In this document: positions 26,328 to 34,957 of the stretch, piece after piece | Numbering within the stretch: the first letter of the stretch is position 1 | Layout of the letters: each line of letters opens with the position of its first letter | DNA from: an uncultured Pirellula sp. | GTDB taxonomy: Bacteria; Planctomycetota; Planctomycetia; Pirellulales; Pirellulaceae | Length of the DNA: 64,000 bases | Assembly (NCBI GenBank): GCA_903858115.1 | Contig: CAIOHR010000432.1 | Coordinates: 1-64,000 of the forward strand | Reading direction: 5' to 3' | Notes under the pieces: generated by a model | Seen by the model: the letters and a program-made list of their open reading frames with translations, nothing else | Told to the model about the DNA's origin: nothing | Databases searched by the model: none | Program-made: the position numbers and the translations under genes

Positions 26328-29164
26328 TAGCTGCCTTTGTTTTGTCGGCAACTAGCCTGATGCTCTAGCATTGTTGCGACCAATGCGGTCCAGCCTGTCT
26401 GGTGGCTGGCACCTAGCCCCTTGCCGTTGTCACCGTGGAAATACTCATAGAACAAGACCAGATCTTTCCAATCTTCCTTTTCACGGTACTGATTTTCGGT
26501 TCCATGGCAGGGCCTTGCACCGGATTCGTTAGCCAAAAAAAGGTTCACCAAACGCCGCTCAATTTCGTCAGCAACCTCACGGAGGTTCATCAACAAATTG
26601 GAACCTGTTGGGCATTCCACTTTGAAAGAGTCGCCATAAAACTCATGGTACTCGCGAAGGGATTGTACGATGAGGTAGTTCAATGGAAACCAAACCGGCC
26701 CTCGCCAGTTGCTGTTACCACCGAACATGGCTGTATTGCTTTCGCCTGGAACGTATCCCACAGTCTCACGCCCCCCGGTATGTTCGAATACGAAAGGCTT
26801 CTCTTTGTGTACCGCGGATAGGGAGCGAATTCCGAACGGTGACAGGAACTCATTTTCATCGAGCATGTAATTGAGCAGCCGACGGAAACGTTCCGGTGAC
26901 GGAATCGCGAGGAGTCGCATGCCAGCCGTCGAATCTTTTGGGCAAATCTGTTCCATGTACGACATATGCTTAGCCATCTCAGGTCGATTCTTCAAGAACC
27001 AGTTCATGCGACGCTTAAAGCCTGGGAGTCTATTGATCTTGGACTCGTAGATCGTGACATTGGTGCAAAGCGGTATCAGGCCCACCAAAGAGCGAACTCG
27101 CATTGCGGTGCTTCGGTTGTCGCGGAACAAATGGTCGTAGTAAAAGCCATCTTGTTCTTCCCAAAGACCTGTCCCATGAAGCGTGTTCATAGCTTCCGAA
27201 ATTTCAACGTAATGTTCAAAGAACTTACTCGCCATATCGGAGTACGCTTGACTTTCGTCTGCCAACTCCAATGCCATCTGCAGCATGCATCCGCAATAGA
27301 ATGCCATCCATGCAGTCGCATCCGCTTGGTCCAATGTCCCGCCACCGGGAAGAGGTTTGCTTCGATCAAAGACCCCGATATTGTCCAGCCCAAGAAATCC
27401 TCCACTAAAGACATGCCGTCCACGTTCGTCTTTGCGATTGACCCACCAGGTGAAGTTCAACAAAAGCTTTTGAAACGTTCGAGCTAAAAACTCGCGATCG
27501 CCACTTATCTTGTACACTTGCCAGCAGGCCCATGCGTGAACGGGTGGATTCACATCACTCAGAGCCCATTCGTAAGCAGGAATCTGACCATTCGGATGCA
27601 TGTACCATTCCCGTAGAAAAAGTATGAGTTGGCTCTTCGCAAACTCCACATCGATTCGCGCCATTGGGATCATATGGAAGGCCAAATCCCAAGCGGCATA
27701 CCAGGGATACTCCCATTTGTCAGGCATCGAGATCACATCGCGATTGAAAAGGTGTAGCCAATCTCGATTCCGTCCGTGGGTTCGCCCCGAAGGAACGGGA
27801 GAGGAATTTGGATCACCATGGATCCAGGAGTCCACTACATAATAGTAAAACTGTTTGGTCCATAACAATCCCGCATAGGCTTGCCTCGCAACGCTTTGCT
27901 GTTCCTTTGACAATACACTCGGGATGATATGTTGATAAAAATCATCCGCTTCTCGGATTCGATCGTTGAAGATATTGTCAAACGTATTGTCGATCTTCAT
28001 TTGCCCGAATTGAACTCCAGTCAAAGGGACCTCCAGTGCCTCGCTGACGTCTTTTCCTGAAAGCCTGCATCGCAAGACCAAAGGTTGGTCTGGATCAACA
28101 ATGGCAACATAGTGTGCAGCGCATTTCGTTCCTGACGTTCGAGTATCGACACCGTTCATCGCACCATCGACAACATACGAGTGGAACGCATCTTTGAAGA
28201 ATGCGCCAGAGGAAGGCGTTCCCGGGTGCCGATTTGGATTGGTTTCATTCTCCGTAAAAAGCCAGCGTGGTTTGAGCTGATGCTGTTCTGAATCGACACG
28301 GAACTCAAAGTGTCCGAGCGTCTCATGGTCGCAGGTGACAACGCCCGTAGGCTCGGTTGGTAGGCGATGCAGTTTCATTCGAGGCTTCATCTCACAACCA
28401 TCATGAGTGCATCCCCAGATCCAGGAGTTATGAAACCACAACTGTGGCAGAATATGGACGACTGCTGGAACTTTTCCGCGGTTGCTAACCATTAGCCGAA
28501 TCAAGATATCGTCGGGTTGCGATTTGCAATACTCGATCTGGCAATCAAAGTAGGCATCGTTATCGAAGATCTTTGAGTCTGCTAATTCATACTCGTCTTC
28601 TTCGCGTGATCTGGATCGGTTGATCTTTCCTAGCTCATCGTAAGGGAACCGCGCTTGTGGGTATTTATAAAGTCCCTTCATGTAGGAATGGGTTGGGGTC
28701 GCATCGAGGTAGTAATAGCACTCCTTGACATCCTCTCCATGATTTCCTTCTGGTCCCGAAAGTCCAAAAAACCTTTCCTTGAGAATCGGATCACGGGTAT
28801 TCCAGAATGCAAACGAAAAACACAACCTACCTTGCCGGTCACAAATTCCCAGCAATCCATCTTCTCCCCATCGATAGGCTCGAGATCTCGCGTGATCGTG
28901 GGGAAGAAAGAACCAAGCAGCCTGGTTCTCCGAGTAGTCCTCCCGGACAGTCCCCCATTGGCGTTCGGAAAGATACGATCCCCATCGTTGCCAATTAGCC
29001 GATCGCTGTCTGGAATCCACTAATCGTTGGTGCTCGACGGTGCGTCGCAGTTCTTCGGACACAGGGAGACACATGGAAGCGATTGCGGAAGCTGGAATGG
29101 TCATTTTTAGCAACGTGGCGAGGCGAACAACTTCGAGGAGAACGTCTACCCGAAGAATCAGCAT
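26327..29164 (-). CDS. GH63-like glycoside hydrolase (MGH1-type glucosidase)
   Basis: Up to 945 aa, resembling bacterial GH63/mannosylglycerate-hydrolase-like alpha-glycosidases. The conserved N-terminus is RQRSANWQRWGSYLSERQWG, then DHARSRAYRWGEDGLLG. The C-terminal (alpha/alpha)6 barrel has DWLHLFNRDVISMPDKWEYP, PPVHAWACWQVYKISGDREF and NSNWRGPVWFPLNYLIV. No signal peptide is evident, so it is probably cytoplasmic. The true start is uncertain: ATGs at 29164, 29104 and 29074 are all in frame without a clear Shine-Dalgarno, and the conserved region begins after the last of these. The substrate is unknown, plausibly glucosylglycerate, trehalose-like or maltodextrin compounds. Confidence 0.85.
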   Translation of the reverse strand: MLILRVDVLLEVVRLATLLKMTIPASAIASMCLPVSEELRRTVEHQRLVDSRQRSANWQRWGSYLSERQWGTVREDYSENQAAWFFLPHDHARSRAYRWGEDGLLGICDRQGRLCFSFAFWNTRDPILKERFFGLSGPEGNHGEDVKECYYYLDATPTHSYMKGLYKYPQARFPYDELGKINRSRSREEDEYELADSKIFDNDAYFDCQIEYCKSQPDDILIRLMVSNRGKVPAVVHILPQLWFHNSWIWGCTHDGCEMKPRMKLHRLPTEPTGVVTCDHETLGHFEFRVDSEQHQLKPRWLFTENETNPNRHPGTPSSGAFFKDAFHSYVVDGAMNGVDTRTSGTKCAAHYVAIVDPDQPLVLRCRLSGKDVSEALEVPLTGVQFGQMKIDNTFDNIFNDRIREADDFYQHIIPSVLSKEQQSVARQAYAGLLWTKQFYYYVVDSWIHGDPNSSPVPSGRTHGRNRDWLHLFNRDVISMPDKWEYPWYAAWDLAFHMIPMARIDVEFAKSQLILFLREWYMHPNGQIPAYEWALSDVNPPVHAWACWQVYKISGDREFLARTFQKLLLNFTWWVNRKDERGRHVFSGGFLGLDNIGVFDRSKPLPGGGTLDQADATAWMAFYCGCMLQMALELADESQAYSDMASKFFEHYVEISEAMNTLHGTGLWEEQDGFYYDHLFRDNRSTAMRVRSLVGLIPLCTNVTIYESKINRLPGFKRRMNWFLKNRPEMAKHMSYMEQICPKDSTAGMRLLAIPSPERFRRLLNYMLDENEFLSPFGIRSLSAVHKEKPFVFEHTGGRETVGYVPGESNTAMFGGNSNWRGPVWFPLNYLIVQSLREYHEFYGDSFKVECPTGSNLLMNLREVADEIERRLVNLFLANESGARPCHGTENQYREKEDWKDLVLFYEYFHGDNGKGLGASHQTGWTALVATMLEHQASCRQNKGS

Positions 29165-29295
29165 TGAATACTATACCGAGTCCCTACGCGACGAGAACTA
29201 AACTTTCGCTGATTCGAAGTATTCGGCAATCTTCGACGCCGATTGTAGATTGAGGTGATCTTCCAGGCTAAGAACTTCAGCAGGATCTAGATTGT

Positions 29296-30828
29296 CTAGA
29301 AATCGAACTTGGAATCTTGCTCGTCTTCGTCATCGATGTCTTTGTAGTTGACCGGAGATATCGCTTTCTTGATCGTCTTCACCATCACATCGACCGGAGG
29401 CTCTTTCCCCGTAAAAAGTCGATACTGATAGGCTGCTTGACGTACAAACATTTGCAACCCGGTAACGACAGGACACTGCGAGGCTCTTGCACCCTTGATG
29501 AACAATGTTTGTTCCGGATTGTAGATCGTATCAAAGACAAGCGTTTTGCCTGTTAAATTGCTGGTCTGAAATGGCGTGTCGTCCATTTCTGGAAACATTC
29601 CCACCGGAGTACCATTCACTAGGATGTCAGGAGTCACTAAGTGTCGGTCGCTCCAAGAAATCGCTTTACCACTGAGTTCCGACGCGAGTTTCTGTGAAGC
29701 GTTCGCGTTTCGGCCAGTGATCGTTATCAACGCGCGACGTTGTGCAAGCCCATAAGCGACGGCACGAGATACGCCTCCATTGCCGAGAATGAGAACAGCC
29801 GCTTTTTCGAACGGGTCCTCCTTGCCTGTCATCTTCGAATACGCTTCTGTCAAACAGTCCATCGCGGCGCGATAGTCCGTGTTGTATCCAACCATCTCTT
29901 CACCCGAGAAAACTACGGTATTGCAAGCCCCAATCCCTTGCGCAGCCGACTCCGCTTGCGTCAGCATCGGAAGGATCGATTGTTTGTGTGGGATGGTCAC
30001 ACTGAGTCCGCCGATCTTTTCCTGCTTGCACCACCTCAGAAAGAAATCCAATTCGTTCGCCGCAACACGAAAAGGAACATAACGACAATCCAAGTTGTGC
30101 GCTAAGAAAGACGCATTGTGAATTAGCGGACTGTAAGAATGAGCGACAGGATCAGCCACTACACCAAACAATCGGGTCTCTGGTCCGATAGACTCTGCGC
30201 GATAGACATTGGTCATCTGATCAAAACTCAGCTGACCTGGAGCCACACGTCGATCCGAATTGAATACACAATAAGTAAAAGGAGCGTTGTAACGTGTTGC
30301 GAGAATACGCGTTGGTGTTCCAAAATCACCCATACTGATGCCGATCGTTGGCACTTGTGCGCTACGCATCAGGTCAAGCATCCTCGCTGCATCGCGAAAC
30401 GAATTCGCTTGAACCGCGATCTTGACGATATCCGCATCGACTTCAGAAAGAGTACGATGTAAATCTTCGAGATCGTCCGGAGTCCCTTCGAAATTATGAA
30501 GACTGACTATCCGTTTTGTCTTGCCATAGCGAGGGATCTTCTTCGCGGTGTCTTCCTCCAAATCCACGTATTCGATTCCCATCGCTATCGCGGAACGCAG
30601 TAGCATGAGCCGCTCTTCTTCGGTTCGTTCCCATCTGCCTCCATCTTCCCGGCGACGACATGTGACCACGACCGGAGTTGGCCGATCTTTGAGCAGTCTT
30701 CCTAAGTCAATACTCCGACCAATATAGTCCAGACGCAGTTCCACCAGCTTGGCGCCTAGCTCCGCGACCTGTTGATGTTCGGCAATCGTGTGCTTATGAC
30801 GAGTTCGAGCGACGGTAACGCAAAGCAT
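29296..30828 (-). CDS. aroDE: Bifunctional 3-dehydroquinate dehydratase / shikimate dehydrogenase
   Basis: A 510-aa fusion catalysing steps three and four of the shikimate pathway. Residues 1 to about 215 are a type I dehydroquinase (AroD): VSLHNF with His111 and DIVKIAV with Lys136 as the Schiff-base lysine. Residues about 220-500 are shikimate dehydrogenase (AroE): VADPVAHSYSPLIHN, VTIPHKQ (Lys282), GACNTVV (Asn303), GYNTDYRAA (Asp318) and the Rossmann ILGNGGVSRAVAYGL. The order matches the plant bifunctional enzyme. Stand-alone AroD and AroE are the rule in most bacteria. The next gene upstream encodes another chorismate-linked function. Confidence 0.95.
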   Translation of the reverse strand: MLCVTVARTRHKHTIAEHQQVAELGAKLVELRLDYIGRSIDLGRLLKDRPTPVVVTCRRREDGGRWERTEEERLMLLRSAIAMGIEYVDLEEDTAKKIPRYGKTKRIVSLHNFEGTPDDLEDLHRTLSEVDADIVKIAVQANSFRDAARMLDLMRSAQVPTIGISMGDFGTPTRILATRYNAPFTYCVFNSDRRVAPGQLSFDQMTNVYRAESIGPETRLFGVVADPVAHSYSPLIHNASFLAHNLDCRYVPFRVAANELDFFLRWCKQEKIGGLSVTIPHKQSILPMLTQAESAAQGIGACNTVVFSGEEMVGYNTDYRAAMDCLTEAYSKMTGKEDPFEKAAVLILGNGGVSRAVAYGLAQRRALITITGRNANASQKLASELSGKAISWSDRHLVTPDILVNGTPVGMFPEMDDTPFQTSNLTGKTLVFDTIYNPEQTLFIKGARASQCPVVTGLQMFVRQAAYQYRLFTGKEPPVDVMVKTIKKAISPVNYKDIDDEDEQDSKFDF

Positions 30829-30885
30829 GCTGTAGAGGCAAATTAGAGATAGAAAAGAAAAGGAAGTTCAAACAATCGAACGGGA

Positions 30886-31488
30886 TCATACCGCAGCCAA
30901 AGGACCATTCCAAGTTAGGAACCGCTCCAAAAGGGTCGGCCCTGGTTCCGTCAAGAAACTCTCTGGGTGGAACTGCCATCCTTCAACGGCATACTGTCGA
31001 TGTCGAACTCCCATGATAATCCGGTTTCCCGAAGAGTCGTCTACCCAAGCCGAAACCTCTAAGCTTTCTGGGAGACTTTCAGGTTGAATGACGAGCGAAT
31101 GATAACGTGTAGCGATAAAAGGGTTTTGCAACCCGGCGAACATCCCTCGATCGTCGTGGAAAATACGGTCCGTCTTCCCGTGCATCAGTGCGGGTGCTCG
31201 CACAATTCGTCCACCAAACGCTTGGCCGATCGATTGATGCCCCAGACAAACGCCAAGAATCGGGAACTCGCGGTATAGTTGCTCAATGACAGGAACACAA
31301 ATTCCGGCTTCATTCGGTGTACATGGACCAGGCGACAAGATGATCCTCTCCGGTTGAAGCCGCCGAATGTCCTCCAAAGAAATTTCGTCGTTTCTATAGA
31401 TCTGCACATCCAGAGATGGATCGATCTCTCCCAATCGTTGGACAATATTGTAGGTAAACGAATCGTAGTTATCGATCAGCAATATCAT
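30886..31488 (-). CDS. pabA: Anthranilate/aminodeoxychorismate synthase glutamine amidotransferase subunit
   Basis: A 200-aa class I glutamine amidotransferase that supplies ammonia to a chorismate-utilising partner (TrpE or PabB). LIDNYDSFTYN at the N-terminus, LSPGPCTPNEAG, the nucleophile elbow GVCLGHQS (Cys81) and WQFHPESF (His174, Glu176) are all intact. PabA and TrpG cannot be separated by sequence alone, and many bacteria use one protein for both. It lies 57 bp upstream of aroDE on the same strand, linking it to aromatic synthesis. The partner large subunit is not in the window. Confidence 0.93.
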   Translation of the reverse strand: MILLIDNYDSFTYNIVQRLGEIDPSLDVQIYRNDEISLEDIRRLQPERIILSPGPCTPNEAGICVPVIEQLYREFPILGVCLGHQSIGQAFGGRIVRAPALMHGKTDRIFHDDRGMFAGLQNPFIATRYHSLVIQPESLPESLEVSAWVDDSSGNRIIMGVRHRQYAVEGWQFHPESFLTEPGPTLLERFLTWNGPLAAV

Positions 31489-31642
31489 TTATCGACGCCA
31501 ATAGTGTGCGTAGGCGAGCCGTAAGCAAGTTGATCAAGCAAAAATGGCCTGAACCGAACCTCCATCATTTTACCTTCGATCCGAAAGAACAAAACACTCC
31601 TTCAGCCGGTTCATGCTCAAATAAAGATACCCTCATCGGGCT

Positions 31643-32977
31643 CTATTCCTTCAGTCCGTTTGCTTGGCGGATCGAAACGCTAAGCGTTCCCAGGTTATCC
31701 GCCAGGTCTCGCGAAGGTTCGTTTATCTTCAGAAGCAGAATCGATTTCTGCGAAGCTGTTAGCACTGCCCGTTTGCCGATACGGACGGTCTCCCAACGTG
31801 CGGTGCGCTGCTCCTCCTCGACGGAAGCCAACACGCCGAGCAAGCATCCGAGAGGTTTGCCACGATGATACTCCACCGTGAGACCCTGTGTCTCGGACGA
31901 CCATTTCTTCCCATCCGCAAATTCGCGAACGACAACACGGCCCTCCGCGCTGACTTCGATAGACTCGCCTGGCTCCACAAGGATGCCCGAGGATTGCCAG
32001 CCTCGATCCGCGCGAAGCGTGAAATCAGCTACGTTATCCTCTTTCAATACGCGGTTCTCCAACGATCCCCACTCCAACGCCGAGCGTTTCATGTCCATGC
32101 CATAGTCGAGATCGTCAACGAAGCATCGCCACTGTATCGACAGTTTCTGCCAATCGTTTTCCAAAGCACGTAACCAACGGGCTGACGATTCGAAACTGTA
32201 GTCCAACTGCCCACGATAGAGAAGTTGAAAGTCTTCTCGCAATTCCGGGTGAGTCGCGAAAAAAGTACATGCGGCCCAACTCCAGGAATAGCGTTCCATG
32301 CGGCGCTCTTGCATATCAGGAAATGCAACGATCTCAGAAAGCTTCGGTGCAGAAGATTTGTTCATGGTATCGCTGATCAATCGCAACCGCCCCCAATAAG
32401 GAACTTGGTCGGCACGCGAAGGAAAGAAACCCAAACGAACACTGCCTTCTCTCAGTTCGTGTGTCCCCAGATAATCGGCCATTCCTTCCATGAGCCACGG
32501 AGATCCTGCACCACCTTGCCATCGGTACATGATCCAATGCGTTGCTTCATGGAGAAACAACAATCGTCGATAATAGGTCGATGGCTGATCGACCACGTAA
32601 AGTTGATCTCCCGCTTGATAGCCATCAATCAAGTTGGGTAATTGATCTAACAACCCAAGCCTTTGCCACTTAGCCTTGTCGCCGATCAAGAAGATGGTCG
32701 TCTGGAGTCCTTCCAGTTTAATGGGTACGGGTGCGAATACCGTTTTCCATTGTTCAATGGCTTGATCGAGGTAAACAGGCCAACGCTCGAGCTCATCATC
32801 CAATTCGAGATCCGTGATGATCGAAATCCGTGACGTTGTCAACTTGTTAAAACCAAGCTCGGTCTTCGTAATGTTCTGCGAGAAAGCTGGAGCGACAAGA
32901 ATCGATGCAACACAAATCAAGCACAAACAGATTGGCCTCGATCCCAACGCGAACGAGGTGGAAGCCGAATGTGTCAT
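31643..32977 (-). CDS. Secreted zinc-metallopeptidase-like protein
   Basis: About 444 residues with a signal peptide (RPICLCLICVASILVAPAFS). LFLHEATHWIMY gives an HExxH motif (H143, E144, H147 from this start), with the third ligand expected in WLMEGMADYLG (E164), a gluzincin arrangement. The C-terminal half carries a beta-rich segment (ESIEVSAEGRVVVREF) resembling a carbohydrate-binding or adhesion module. ATG 32977 is preceded by AAGG. A TTG at 32998 would overlap the oxidoreductase stop by 4 bp. Distant resemblance to planctomycete DUF1570-like proteins is only a suggestion. Confidence 0.75.
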   Translation of the reverse strand: MTHSASTSFALGSRPICLCLICVASILVAPAFSQNITKTELGFNKLTTSRISIITDLELDDELERWPVYLDQAIEQWKTVFAPVPIKLEGLQTTIFLIGDKAKWQRLGLLDQLPNLIDGYQAGDQLYVVDQPSTYYRRLLFLHEATHWIMYRWQGGAGSPWLMEGMADYLGTHELREGSVRLGFFPSRADQVPYWGRLRLISDTMNKSSAPKLSEIVAFPDMQERRMERYSWSWAACTFFATHPELREDFQLLYRGQLDYSFESSARWLRALENDWQKLSIQWRCFVDDLDYGMDMKRSALEWGSLENRVLKEDNVADFTLRADRGWQSSGILVEPGESIEVSAEGRVVVREFADGKKWSSETQGLTVEYHRGKPLGCLLGVLASVEEEQRTARWETVRIGKRAVLTASQKSILLLKINEPSRDLADNLGTLSVSIRQANGLKE

Positions 32978-32994
32978 GCTCGAAACCTTGGCGT

Positions 32995-34023
32995 TCAAGT
33001 TCGGGAAAGCAATTGATCTTGGATTTGTATTGCAAGCTCGACCGCGTCGCAGGCCAACTGGCCAGAAAGTCGCGGTGCGATTGTTCTCGTCTTTACGCTC
33101 ATAGCCATGTCTTCGATCTCCCCAACAAATGCATCGATATCATCGCTGGCAGGAAGCTCTGGTCGAATCAATTGACCATCTCGAGTGGCAATCTTCAATG
33201 GAAATGTTTCTACTGCATCGGAAAAGGCACCGAACTCATGATGCAACATGGCTTGTTCCAAGTGCAATTCGAAGCCATGCGTGAATGGTCGGCCAGGTGC
33301 ATCGACAACCCCAGACGAACTGGAAACGCATACATCTGGCGAATCAAAGCGGTAGAGTACATGAACATACTCTGCAACTTTGCCTCGCATTCGTCCGACG
33401 GCTTCGACGCTTTTGGGTTTGCCAAACAACAGTTGAATCCAATGAAGATCGTGAACATGCAAATCGACGAGAGGCCCCCCGACTCGGTCGGGATCGTAAA
33501 AATCTGGAATCCATGTCGGATCGGAAATCACTCGCTTGAAGTATCCGCCTATCGGTTTGCCATAAGTTCCAAGCTTGACGACTTTGCTGGCGTAGGCAAA
33601 TGCCCCCATGTAGGGAAGCACATGCGCGACCATGACCAATCGACCGTTCGCTTTCGCTGCATCCATAATGCGATTGCAATCGTCGCCATTCAAAGCGAGG
33701 GGCTTCTCACAGAAGACATCTTTCCCATGCTCAATCGCCAGCAGTGCCGCGTCGGTATGCAAATGAGGTGGCAAACAAATATCGATGACATCGATCTCAG
33801 GCGAACGCACCATTTCTTCTAAGGTGGAAGTGACTTCGATCCCATCGATCGAAATCTGTTCACCGGGTGGTCCAAAATTTCCTTGGATCCCTCGCCAGTC
33901 ACCTGCACGTTTCTTGGCATCGCGCGAACTAAAGGCCGCTAGTTTCGCGCTCGTAGAGCGACGGTAGGCCAGTTGGTGAATCCATCCCATGAAACCTATA
34001 CCAGCAAGCCCGACCTTGATCAT
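32995..34023 (-). CDS. Gfo/Idh/MocA-family oxidoreductase
   Basis: A 342-aa NAD(P)-dependent dehydrogenase. The Rossmann motif is VGLAGIGFMGWIH, the cofactor-binding EKP appears in DVFCEKPLALNG, and the second domain has RVGGPLVDLHVHDLHWI with the catalytic His region. Planctomycetes encode many such enzymes acting on sugars, inositols or amino sugars. The substrate cannot be told from sequence. It is unusually close to the secreted zinc-peptidase-like gene downstream and may share its transcript. Confidence 0.93.
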   Translation of the reverse strand: MIKVGLAGIGFMGWIHQLAYRRSTSAKLAAFSSRDAKKRAGDWRGIQGNFGPPGEQISIDGIEVTSTLEEMVRSPEIDVIDICLPPHLHTDAALLAIEHGKDVFCEKPLALNGDDCNRIMDAAKANGRLVMVAHVLPYMGAFAYASKVVKLGTYGKPIGGYFKRVISDPTWIPDFYDPDRVGGPLVDLHVHDLHWIQLLFGKPKSVEAVGRMRGKVAEYVHVLYRFDSPDVCVSSSSGVVDAPGRPFTHGFELHLEQAMLHHEFGAFSDAVETFPLKIATRDGQLIRPELPASDDIDAFVGEIEDMAMSVKTRTIAPRLSGQLACDAVELAIQIQDQLLSRT

Positions 34024-34122
34024 TTTTTACTTCTCGATTGCTACGAATTGCTAAGTGACATTAACTCTCTTGCGCGTTCATGCGAATGTACTATAACCCA
34101 AAATTATTCATTGCAACAAAGG

Positions 34123-34500
34123 CTAATCTTCCGATTGTGTCGCTTCGGGATTCGGCCCTAGTTCGGTATCCGGTGTACCATCTTTCTTTTCGCGCCACGA
34201 GGGTTTCCGCTGCCGCGCACGAGGATGGTGTGCAGCGAGCAATTCTCGCATGGGTCGTTGTGCAAGCGACTTCGATAGAGGGCGAGTCGCAAATTGTACG
34301 ACCGTGGCCTCCAATTTCTGTTCATCAAGTCTCAAGATCTCGTTGATTTCAAACTCCACTTCCATACCGACTTCAAGCTGTCGAAATTGGATCCCTTGGA
34401 GAGTTGATTGATGAAAAAAAACATCGTCGCGAAAATGTTCGGTTCGAATGAAGCCGAACTTTTTCTCTTCCAATAGTGTTACTATCGTTCCAACGCGCAT
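34123..34500 (-). CDS. Cold-shock-domain protein with basic/acidic tail
   Basis: A 125-residue protein whose first 65 residues form a cold-shock domain: VGTIVTLLEEKKFGFIR with the RNP1-like aromatic patch, then DDVFFHQSTL as RNP2. The remainder is a low-complexity tail, basic (RARQRKPSWREKK) then acidic. This makes it about twice the size of classic CspA. It probably binds single-stranded RNA or DNA. It begins 6 bp after the Cys-rich 134-aa gene, which strongly suggests a shared transcript. Confidence 0.85.
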   Translation of the reverse strand: MRVGTIVTLLEEKKFGFIRTEHFRDDVFFHQSTLQGIQFRQLEVGMEVEFEINEILRLDEQKLEATVVQFATRPLSKSLAQRPMRELLAAHHPRARQRKPSWREKKDGTPDTELGPNPEATQSED

Positions 34501-34506
34501 GATCTG

Positions 34507-34911
34507 CTAACCTTCTGATTTCTTCAGCCGTCCAACGCTGCTTTGAAAATATTTGCGTCTACGAGCGGTCACCGCTTCTTGATGATGGCTCGCGGCTAGG
34601 TCATCCAAATTGGATCGACAAAATCGACATCCGACGACTTCGATATGGAACCGAATATACTCCATTTTTTCATCGCTCATTGCTCCAAGCAAAAAGCTGC
34701 CTATTTCTTCACGAGTTGCACAGCTCAGTCGATGCCGGCGCCAAATGTCGCCGATCGAGTGTACTCCGCTATCGCGTTGCGCAATCAAATGGCCGAGCTT
34801 TTCACGAAGGCACGGATCGTTTCGCAACTGTTCTTCGAGACGAGCCATTTGTTCGATCGGAAGTGCCTCTTCAATATATGCCAGAAGCGTGGCATCGTTC
34901 GTCGCTAACAT
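34507..34911 (-). CDS. Small conserved Cys-rich (zinc-ribbon-like) planctomycete protein
   Basis: A 134-aa protein. The N-terminal half is helical and charged (IEEALPIEQMARLEEQLRND), like the start of anti-sigma factors. The second half has RHRLSCATREEIGSFLLG and IRFHIEVVGCRFCRSNLDDL, i.e. a His and three Cys that could bind zinc. I recognise the 'HRLSC...CRFC' pattern as recurrent in planctomycetes but know no assigned function. There is no membrane helix. It is 46 bp downstream of the ketosynthase gene and 6 bp upstream of the cold-shock gene. It may be a regulator of the transcript or of a sigma factor (inference). Confidence 0.72.
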   Translation of the reverse strand: MLATNDATLLAYIEEALPIEQMARLEEQLRNDPCLREKLGHLIAQRDSGVHSIGDIWRRHRLSCATREEIGSFLLGAMSDEKMEYIRFHIEVVGCRFCRSNLDDLAASHHQEAVTARRRKYFQSSVGRLKKSEG

Positions 34912-34957
34912 TCGATTGCGATTGCGATTGTACGCACACCTTAATTTTAGAAATCGA

